From positions 2,491,001 through 2,555,000 of the forward strand of contig JAJHZJ010000028.1 of NCBI GenBank assembly GCA_023548195.1: DNA of 64,000 nt. The letters run 5' to 3'. Both the position numbers and the translations under genes were made by a program. How positions within the stretch are numbered: position 1 is the first letter of the stretch; every line of letters begins with the position of its first letter. A model generated the notes under the pieces. It made no database searches. It was not told where the DNA came from and saw nothing but the letters and a program-made list of their open reading frames with translations. This document shows positions 56,886 through 64,000 of the stretch, one piece after another. Source of the stretch: Bettongia penicillata ogilbyi. Lineage: Eukaryota; Chordata; Mammalia; Diprotodontia; Potoroidae.

Positions 56886-57964
56886 ATGCCTAGAAAAGGG
56901 AAGAAAAATAAGACTATACAGAGTTTTTTCGAACAGATGCAAATGATCCCAACTTTCGGATCTGACGACGACGAGGACATATTCTTGCCATCAGGGAAAG
57001 AGGTGTAGGGCGGGGCCTCGGTACCCCAGACATCCCAGGGGGATGTTGGGTGGGCTCAGGCCTTGGAAGAGCTCAAAAAGGATTCTGAAAAGCAAGTTAG
57101 ACAGGTGGAGGAAAAACTGGGAAGAGAAATCAGATGCAAGAAAAGTATGAAAAACGGGTCAATACCTTGGTAAAGGAAACCCAAAAAAATGCTGAAGGAA
57201 ATAACACCTTGAAAAATAGGCTCACTCAATTGGCAAAAGAGGTTCAAAAAGCCAATGAGAAGAAGAATGCTTTCAAAAGCAGAATTAGCCAAATGGAAAA
57301 AGAGGTGCAAAAGCTCACTGAAGAAAACAGTTCTCTCAAAATTAGAATGGAACAGATGGACTCTAATGACTTTATGAGAAACCAAGAAATCACAAAACAA
57401 AACCAAAAGAATGAAAAAATGGAAGAGAATGTGAAATATCTCATGGGAAAAACAACTGACCTGGAAAATAGATCCAGGAGAGACAATTTAAAAATTATGA
57501 GACTACCTGAAAGTCATGATCAAAAAAAGAGCCTAGATATCATCTTCCATGAAATTATCAAGGAAAACTGCCCTGACATTCTACAACCAGAGGGCAAAGT
57601 AAGTATTGAAAGAATCCATCGATCACCACCACCTGAAAGAGATCCAAAAAGAGAAACTCCTAGGAACATTGTGGCCAAATTCCAGAACTCCCAGCTCAAG
57701 GAAAAAATCTTGCAAGCAGCTAGAAAGAAACAATTCCAGTATTGTGGAAATAAAATCAGGATAACTCAAGATCTAGCAGCTTCTACATTAAGGGATCGAA
57801 GGGCGTGGAATAGGATATTCCAGAAGTCAAAGGAACTAGGACTCAAACCAAGAATCACCTACCCTGCAAAACTGAGTATAATACTTCAGGGGAAAATATG
57901 GTCTTTCAATGAAACAGAGGACTTTCAAGCATTCTTGATGAAAAGACCAGGGCTGAAAAGATAA
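56886..57964 (+). pseudogene. L1 ORF1p-type gene, two lesions
   Basis: ORF1p is the trimeric RNA-binding chaperone of L1 particles. A plausible start is ATG at 56,886 (MPRKGKKNK). That frame meets TAG at 57,006-57,008, then reads on in the same frame (ALEELKKDSEKQV) to about 57,131, where a frame change leads into the long open frame 57,134-57,964 (276 codons including a usable ATG). In that part, residues 1-110 form a Lys/Glu heptad coiled coil, about 115-200 the RRM-like domain (SRRDNLKIMRLPES), and 200-276 the C-terminal domain (RDRRAW, TYPAKLSI). These last two motifs are hallmark ORF1p elements. The downstream ATG could still give an N-truncated protein. Whether the lesions are specific to this copy cannot be told here. 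Confidence 0.8.
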
Positions 57965-58117
57965 TTTGACTTTCAAACACAAGAATGAGAAGAAGCATGA
58001 AAAAGTAAACAGCAAAGAGAAGTCATAAGGGACTTACCAAAAGTGAACTGTTTACATTCCTACATGGAAAGACAATATTTCTAACTCTTAAAACTTTCAG
58101 GATCTGGGTAGTTGGTG

Positions 58118-58200
58118 GGATCACACACACACATACACACATGTACACGCGTGCACGCACACACACATACACACATGCACACACATACAGAGACAGAGAG
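58118..58200. repeat. CA-rich degenerate repeat
   Basis: CACACATACACACATG-type units with CG interruptions, inside the 3' region of the ORF1-only element. Confidence 0.85.
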
Positions 58201-59034
58201 CACAGAGTGAATTGAATAGGATGGGACCATATCTTAAAAGAAATTAAGGTAAATGGTGGGAGAGAAAGGTAGGGGGAGGAAAGAGGGTGAAATGGAATGG
58301 GGTAAATTATATGTCATTTAAGAGGCAAGCAGGAGACTTTTTAGTGGAGGGAAAAAGAGGAGAGCTGAGAAAAAAAAAAAACCAAGAAGTTCACCCTCAT
58401 CACATTCGACTAAAGGAAGGAATAAAATGCACACTCATTTTGGTATGAAAACCTATCTTACAATACAGGAAAGTGGGGGAGAAGGAGATAAGCAAGGGGG
58501 GGATGATGGAAGGGAGGGCAATGGGAGGAGGGAGCATTTGAAGTCAACACTTGGGGAGGGACAGGATCAAAAGACAGAAGAGAAACAATGAGGGGCAGGT
58601 TAGGATGGAGGGTAATTCAGTTAGTTTTACACAACATGACTATCAGGGAAGTCATTTGCAAAACTACATAGATATGGCCTATATTGAATTGCCTGCTGTC
58701 CCAAAAGGAATGGGTGGGGAGGGAGGGATGGGGAGAATTTGGAACTCAAAGTTTTAGGAACAACTGTTTAGTATTGTTGTTGCTACTAGGAAAGAAGACA
58801 TACAGTTAATGAGGAATAGAAAGTCATCTGGCCCTATAGGACAAAAGAGAAGATGGGGACAAGAGAAGGGAGGGATGATAGAAGAGAGGGCAGATTGGTG
58901 ATAGGGAAAATTAGATTGCTCAGTGTATTGGGGTGGGGGGAGGGGATAAAAGGGGAGAAAATTTGGAACCCAAAATTTTGTGAAAATGAATGTAAAAAGT
59001 TAAATAAATAAATTTTTATTTCAAAAAAAAAAAA

Positions 59035-59050
59035 AAGATAATATGACCCA
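59035..59050. repeat. Right target-site duplication
   Basis: AAGATAATATGACCCA directly after the A tail. The old L1 sequence resumes at 59,051. Confidence 0.9.
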
Positions 59051-60328
59051 AATTTACTTAGTGCTGTAGCAATCAAATTCTAACACTTTCTAGACCTAGA
59101 AAAAATAACAAAATTCATAAGGAAGAACAAAGGTCAAGAATTGCAAGGGTAACAATGGAAAAAAAAGTGAAAAGAAAGGGTATCTATTATTAGTACCAGA
59201 ACTCCAAGTGTACTACAAAGCAATAATCATTAAAATGACTTGGCAATGGTCAAAAGAGAGACTGATGAATAGAACAGATCAGATACACAACCTACAGTAA
59301 GCCAAAAATATGACAGTCTGATGTAAAATATTCTCAAAGATCTCAGACAATGGGGAAAGAACTTATTATCTGACAAGAAAATTCTAGGAAAATTAGATAG
59401 CAGTCTGGCAGGAATTAGGTTGAGACCCACACCTCACACCAAACACCAAAATAACTTCCAAATGGATATACAACTTAAGATATAAAAAGTCATATCATGA
59501 ATTAGAGAACCAAGAAAATTACCTATCAGATTTATTGATAAAGGAAGAGTTCATAACAAAGTAAGTGACAGATCATGTAAAATGGACAAGGTTTTTGCAC
59601 AAACAAATCTAACATAAAAATTCAAAGGGAAATAAATAAGCAAATAGGAAAATCTTTGCAATAAGACTCTTGGATAAAAATCTCATTTTCAAGATATATA
59701 AGAAATTGACTGAAAAATTTATTAGACTAAGAGCTATTCCCCAAAAGGTAAATGTTCAAAGGACATGAAAAGGCAGTTTTCAAAGGAATACGTGAAAGCT
59801 ATCAACAATCATATGAAAATAAAATAAAATGTTCTGAATCACTGGAGAAATACAAATTAAAGCAATTTTGAGCTTCTACCCTAACCCATCAGATTTACAA
59901 AGATGACCAAAGAGGAAAAAGATAAATTGGGGACAGAGGAGCATATTAGTGCACTACTGGTAGAGTTATGAATTGGCGTCATTATTCTGGAAACTAATTT
60001 GAAACTATGCCCAGAAAGTTACCATACTATGTATTCCCTCTGACTGAGATGTAGCACTAAAAGGCCTATGCTCCAAAGAAATCAAAGAGGAAAAGAATCT
60101 ATATGTACAAAAATATTTATAGAAGCTCTTTTTGAGGTAACCCAAAATTGGAAACTAATGAGCTATCCTCCTATTGGAAATAGCTAAAAATCATGGCACA
60201 AAAATACAATGAAATATTTTGACATAAAACCACTTTGCACAAAAGCTCTCAAAAGTCAGAGAGAAACTGTGTATAATCAAGCACATTCTAAAGGAACCAG
60301 TAATAAAAACTCAAACAACTTTCCAAGT

Positions 60329-60334
60329 TTTATT
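60329..60334 (-). promoter_or_regulatory. CASP8AP2: Probable CASP8AP2 polyadenylation signal
   Basis: Minus strand GACAAAATAAAACTTGG, followed downstream by GTTGTTTGAGTTTTTATT, a suitable T/GT-rich element. Another AATAAA near 60,870 could be an earlier site. Confidence 0.55.
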
Positions 60335-60420
60335 TTGTCACATTACTGTTACAGTAATCAAACTTAAATTATACAAAAAAAATTTGTACAGTTAAAAATC
60401 TTTGGCTAGGCAAAGCCATA

Positions 60421-60435
60421 TATGTATATATATAT

Positions 60436-60477
<42 letters not shown>

Positions 60478-60487
60478 CACACACACA
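60421..60487. repeat. TA then CA microsatellite
   Basis: Two TATATA runs separated by AATATA pass into ACACAC. They lie within the probable CASP8AP2 3' UTR. Confidence 0.9.
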
Positions 60488-61639
60488 TCCTCCCTCTTTC
60501 TCTCAAAACAAGGGTTTTTATACATCCATACATGGATTTATACATATTTACAGAAACATTTTAAAGAGTTTTTACAATTTACCAAAGAGGAGGCATAAGC
60601 AGAAGCATGAAAAAACTGCTATAAATCTATAAATACATTTATATTTAAAAAACCAAACCCTATGAAACAGGGGTGGTGAGCTGGAGTTTCAGGTGCACTG
60701 TTATTTTGAAAAATCAAAGGCAAATTTTGTATACAATCAAAAGTGATGTCGCTTACATTTTCATATAGATATGGGCATCTTAACATGTTAGAAAATAACT
60801 ATGCCACAAAAACATGTAAACTATTCAGCTAGAACCATGAAAAAAAAATAAAAGCCTGACATATCACATTTATTTATCACTGAAATAAGTAAAAAAATTA
60901 AACTGAGTCAGTCAATGAAAGAAAAAAAAATATAGAAATGCCACAGAGGGATTAAAGTCTACTTTTTTAAAAAGTCCAAAGACTTTTCAGTAGATTTACT
61001 TAAAGTAGGGGATTCTGAACTTCCATGCAGTACCAAGTGTCAATTACGACTCCAAGGAATTCGGCAAATTATCTGTAAAGAAAGGAAGAGGCTAAATATT
61101 ATTATCCTATCTTTCTGATACTCAAATTTCTTGGAGGGTGGCTCTTTTGAATAGAACAGATAAAGGATAATAGATAATTTAGGTAATGGCATTAAACTTA
61201 GGATTTAAATAAAAAGGCCAACTTTATCATTTAATTTTTTTTTTTACTCTGTCACCAAGAGACTATATAATGAGACTAACAGTATTTGAGAAAATAATAT
61301 TAACCAGACTAAACTTGTAATAATGCAGTAAGAATAAAGTGGCATAATTGTCCGAGTGTAGTCAAATTAAGTCTAAAATATGAAATCAATTAAATTGCAC
61401 TACCATAATCTAGAATAAAATTAATTTCACAAACATTATTGTATGTTCAAAACTGAATGTAATATGTACTTTTAGATAACATCTAACTAATATCAAAGGT
61501 CAAGAGAGATTTTCAATATAATTTTTGGTCCAGATCTTTGATTTTATTGGTATGAGGAGCTCCTCAAAGCAAAAACTCACTGTTCTAATGCAGATCTCCA
61601 TCTCTCCTGCTACTTAAAATCTTAGAGAATTTCCAGGGG

Positions 61640-61745
61640 CATTGTGAATTTAAGTCAGTTGACCAGATTCACATAGCCAGTGCACATGAGAGGCAGCACT
61701 TGAATTCATGTCTTCCTGGCTCACTTATTATCCACTACTGCATGT
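61640..61745 (-). repeat. MIR fragment
   Basis: GACCAGATTCACATAGCCAG and TTGAATTCATGTCTTCCTGG. It lies in the last CASP8AP2 intron. Confidence 0.65.
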
Positions 61746-61946
61746 TACTTCTCAATAAATTAGAATAAATCTTTGCAACAATCTTGATAACTTTGTGCCA
61801 AATACAAACCACAACAGATGTTTTAACAGTTTAGAAATCTCTCCAAAATCGGTATTAGAGCATATATACTCAACTTTATAATACATTTCTAAACCATGTC
61901 AGCTGATCTGTTTCACTTTTCACAAATTCAATTTTATTTTCTGAAC

Positions 61947-62150
61947 CAGGCGTGTCAAACTCAAATAGAAACAGAGGCCATTAATCTAACATATGGATCA
62001 CTGCAATCTGCATACTGATTTACTCTTAAATGCTGTGTTTTCTATGTTTTATTTTATTTTTATTTATCATATTGAATATTTCTCAATTATATTTTACAGC
62101 GATTCAGATCCTGCTTGGGAATGTTGTAGGATATATATTTGACACCTCTG
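61947..62150. mobile_element. Nonautonomous hAT-type DNA transposon
   Basis: About 204 bp with terminal inverted repeats CAGGCGTGTCAAAC and (reverse of right end) CAGAGGTGTCAAAT, 11 of 14 matching. The internal GAAACAGAGGCCATTAATCT and an AT-rich middle resemble a widespread marsupial hAT-derived MITE. Eight-bp target duplications are not clear, suggesting age. It lies between the last coding exon and the probable UTR exon of CASP8AP2. Confidence 0.6.
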
Positions 62151-62269
62151 TTCATTCTCTCTTTGGAAGCAGATTGTAAGCTACTTTGGGGAATTTATGC
62201 AGCAAACCAGCCACTCTGAACAGAGAAACAGCTGAAGAGCTCAGTCTGAAGAGTATTAAGAAGCATAAA

Positions 62270-62326
62270 CTACCTGCATTTTGACTTTTCAAAGAGCTTC
62301 ATTAATTGCTGGAATCTTTCCGAAAC
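62270..62326 (-). CDS. CASP8AP2: CASP8AP2 (FLASH) last coding exon
   Basis: Acceptor TTTTTCAG precedes 62,326. The exon reads VSERFQQLMKLFEKSKCR and TAG at 62,270-62,272 if not spliced further. It forms the end of the C-terminal SANT/Myb-like domain, the part of FLASH reported to bind NPAT at histone locus bodies. The last codons hold a possible donor, AG/GTAGTT (GT at 62,273-62,272), so splicing to 61,072 would end the protein at the same Arg with a TAA stop instead. Sequence identity to the human C-terminus, as I recall it, is near complete. Confidence 0.93.
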   Translation of the reverse strand, partial: VSERFQQLMKLFEKSKCR

Positions 62327-62692
62327 CTGAAAAAGTTAAAAAGCATTTTAATACCCAAGATTTCAGTAACAATTATAATTTTTACTAAAACTTCCTAAGA
62401 TTCCATAATCTTGTCTACATTTACTACATGGGCATGAATTTCCTCATTTGCAACTACTTGCTCTACTGATTTCCAGAGTATTTGTATCTGGTAGATTATC
62501 AGATGAGAAATATATGTGGTAGTGTTTTGTGAAACCATGAAGTGCTATTATCAACATAAGGTGGTAGAAGAATTATTAACAGTAAGGTCAACTGATGGGT
62601 ACATCTAAGTCCTGTAATCAATAAATGTGAATTTGTGCATTTATGGTCACAAAATTAATGATACACTAAGAACAAATTCTGATTTGAGGTAC

Positions 62693-62792
62693 CTGATTTG
62701 GGCTTTTATTCAACTTGGTAGCTAGGAAAGTAAAAGTTTTTGCTGATGGTCCTCTTTTCTGACACTCCAACAGAATTTCCCTGTCATCACCC
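62693..62792 (-). CDS. CASP8AP2: CASP8AP2 (FLASH) exon in the SANT/Myb-like domain
   Basis: This 100-bp exon has acceptor CTCTTCAG before 62,792 and donor GTACCT at 62,692. It completes a split Arg codon from the preceding exon (AG/G) and encodes [20 protein letters not shown] and onward to SPNQ, ending in phase 0. This is the first two helices of the SANT-like fold. The phase agrees exactly with both neighbouring exons, which confirms all three. Confidence 0.95.
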
Positions 62793-62999
62793 CTGAAGAG
62801 AAAAAAAACAAATATTATTTTGCTTATATACATCAAATCAGAGGAACACTACCAATATAATGAATTAAAATTGTTATGTGTACATTCTGTCATAGTTCTA
62901 GATTGTAGGCATGTAAGTTAGCATTCTGTAGATGCTCTAATTTCCCCATATAATAGAAAATTTCACAAGACTTATTACTGTATACAAGAACTCATGCTC

Positions 63000-63195
63000 T
63001 AACATTAGTGATTTAACTAGCTATATGACCCTGGGAAAGTAACTTAATTTGTCATCTTCACTTTCCTCATCTGTAAAATGAAGATAATTATATATAGCAT
63101 CTACCATAGGGGATTGTTGTGAGAATCAAGGAGATAATATACGCAAAGCATATCTATAAACCTTTAAGTACTAGATAAATGCTAGTTAATATGTT
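63000..63195 (+). repeat. MIR-like SINE
   Basis: TATATGACCCTGGGAAAGTA, CTTTCCTCATCTGTAAAATG and TTGTTGTGAGAATCAAGGAG. It sits inside a CASP8AP2 intron, opposite in direction to the gene. Confidence 0.8.
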
Positions 63196-63613
63196 GCAAA
63201 AAAGATCAACTATCTTTTCGAATTTCACAATTCAAAGCAAACATATGAGAGCTTACAAATGTATATTAACTGGAGGTCCACTATTAGCTACAGCAGAAAT
63301 ACAGGTATTTACATTAAAAGAGTAATTGTCAATGATAAATTCTAGCAGTTTTATTCCTTAAAATAAATGACCTAAAAATAAGCCATTCCACACTAGAGGA
63401 ATGGATTAGTCACTGATATAAACCTACTACTCTACCTACTTTAGGTATAATAATAGTGACTCCCTTTGGAAGTCAATTTTTTGTGTGAAGAGGAAAATAT
63501 GATGGCATGGTTCTCCCTCCCTCAAATACATTAATTGTATAGTTAAGAATTCCCAATCTCTGAAAATACTTTGAAAGTATATGTATATTAAAATATCATA
63601 CAGAGCACCTTAC

Positions 63614-64000
63614 CTTGTCCATGAAATCACAACTTCTCCCTTTTTTTTAATAACGTTCTTTGCTGAAAGACTTGTAGGAGAGGGAAAGGTTGATAATGAA
63701 GCATCTTTATTCTCTGAAATTACTTTTTTCTTATTAGATGTCGTTTGGTGAGCTGCACCATTGTCTTCAGAACTTTCAGTACTTTTCTTTTCTCCAATGG
63801 ATAATTCGGTTTCACTTCTTTGTTTTTTTTTAATGGAATAATTTAGATCAGAATGGTTTTTTCGCTTTTTCTGCATGTTTGTTGAAACTTCATTACATTC
63901 TAAATGATCATGATTTAATGTAGATTCTAATCTAATATTATCTTTACTTAATATACTCTCACTGGGAGGATCTACTGTCAAATCAATACATGTGCTCTCA
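63614..64000 (-). CDS. CASP8AP2: CASP8AP2 (FLASH) upstream coding exon, partial
   Basis: The frame is open from the window edge to the donor GTAAGG at 63,613, about 129 residues, and the exon starts beyond the window. It reads STCIDLTVDPPSES near the edge, then a Lys/Ser/Asn-rich, basic, disordered stretch with nuclear-localisation-like KKRKNHSD and IKKKQRSE, and ends KKKGEVVISWTR at the start of the SANT-like domain. FLASH is a large nuclear scaffold needed for replication-dependent histone pre-mRNA 3' processing with Lsm11 and for histone locus bodies. It was first described as a caspase-8-associated protein. Those roles are family knowledge. The TTG at 63,979-63,981 is an internal codon, not a start. 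Confidence 0.93.

Larger units (their letters stand above)
56209..59034 (+). mobile_element. ORF1-only L1-type retrotransposon (half-L1-like), full length
   Basis: This 2.8 kb unit has a GC/CpG-rich 5' region (56,209-56,885) with a 72-bp tandem repeat and an L1 ORF1-type gene (56,886-57,964). About 1.05 kb of 3' sequence follows, with CA repeats (58,118-58,190) and G/A-rich runs, then AATAAATAAATTTTTATTTC and an A tail to about 59,034. No reverse transcriptase or endonuclease ORF2 is present. A perfect 16-bp TSD and retained CpGs mark it as younger than the L1 it split. It resembles HAL1 (half-L1) elements, which are mobilised in trans by L1. An L1 that lost ORF2 in this copy alone is the alternative. 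Confidence 0.75.
54850..60300 (+). mobile_element. Old L1 ORF2/3' region, split by a younger insertion
   Basis: The left part (to 56,208) shows decayed reverse-transcriptase words such as GGACCAGATGGATTTATAAT and CTAATGAACACAGATGCAAA, then GAAAGGCTTTTGACAAAACC. The right part (from 59,051) continues with TAACAAAATTCATAAGGAAG, AGACCCACACCTCACACCAA and TACTGGTAGAGTTATGAATT. Stops and indels are frequent, so it is long dead. It ends next to the CASP8AP2 polyadenylation zone. Confidence 0.75.
60310..61072 (-). other. CASP8AP2: Probable terminal exon (3' UTR) of CASP8AP2
   Basis: Minus strand shows a good acceptor, CTTTCTTTACAG, just before 61,072. If spliced from the AG/GTAGTT donor at 62,274/62,273, the first bases complete AGA (Arg) and then TAA at 61,069-61,071. 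About 760 nt follow to an AATAAA at 60,329-60,334. The stretch is free of clear transposons apart from a TA/CA microsatellite. The exon is inferred from splice signals and lack of repeats. Confidence 0.55.

Noticed and set aside
57056..57486. Minus-strand frames rich in Phe/Leu/Ser
   Set aside because: Antisense shadows of the Lys/Glu-rich ORF1 coiled coil.
58118..58200. Regularly spaced CA-rich repeats resembling an array
   Set aside because: A degenerate microsatellite without unique spacers. CRISPR arrays are not expected in a mammalian genome.
63610..63981. Stand-alone 123-codon minus-strand gene
   Set aside because: The apparent start is a TTG inside an open frame that continues to the window edge. 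It is the 3' part of a CASP8AP2 exon, and the apparent stop lies past a splice donor.

Overview
The window is mammalian nuclear DNA, most likely from a marsupial. It has sparse exons with consensus splice sites, long AT-rich introns and many MIR/L2/L3 relics. It also carries marsupial-type repeats: tRNA-headed SINEs ending in a Bov-B-like tail, WSINE1-like SINEs and marsupial-type L1 3' ends. The species cannot be fixed from the sequence alone.

Three known neighbours are present: BACH2, GJA10 and CASP8AP2. (1) About 1-23,430, plus strand: the 3' part of BACH2. There is a long intron (1-11,912), the exon with the CNC-bZIP basic region and start of the leucine zipper (11,913-12,119), a 4.6 kb intron holding a striking CT-rich tract, and the terminal exon (CDS 16,697-17,176, then a roughly 6.2 kb 3' UTR ending near the AATAAA at 23,410). 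(2) 23,430-40,290: intergenic, almost all old transposons, with a 7SL RNA retropseudogene inside a MIR (33,893-34,133) and two opposed copies of one LINE-like 3' end (34,362-34,908 and 38,212-38,740). (3) 40,595-42,085, minus strand: an intact connexin gene, GJA10, in one main coding exon with a splice acceptor just upstream of its ATG. (4) 42,100-60,300: intergenic, with an L3/CR1 relic broken by an L2-like piece, several L1 3' ends, MIR and WSINE1-like SINEs, and an old L1 ORF2 fragment (about 54,850-60,300). That fragment is split by a younger, CpG-rich ORF1-only element (56,209-59,034) flanked by a perfect 16-bp target-site duplication. (5) 60,300-64,000, minus strand: the 3' end of CASP8AP2 (FLASH), comprising the end of an exon that runs off the window, two small exons encoding the C-terminal SANT/Myb-like domain, and a probable separate 3' UTR exon.

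The gene order CASP8AP2-GJA10-BACH2, with GJA10 and CASP8AP2 on one strand and BACH2 on the other, matches what I recall of human 6q15. The three genes are not known to act in one pathway. BACH2 is a lymphoid/neural transcription repressor, GJA10 a retinal gap-junction channel, and CASP8AP2 a histone-mRNA processing and apoptosis factor.

No undescribed gene system is evident. The most unusual items are the half-L1-like element with its exact TSD, the 7SL retrocopy, the LINE/SINE shared-tail family, the two possible ends of CASP8AP2 that encode the same last residue, and the mirror-symmetric CT tract in the last BACH2 intron. Repeat family names are from recognition only and their boundaries are approximate.
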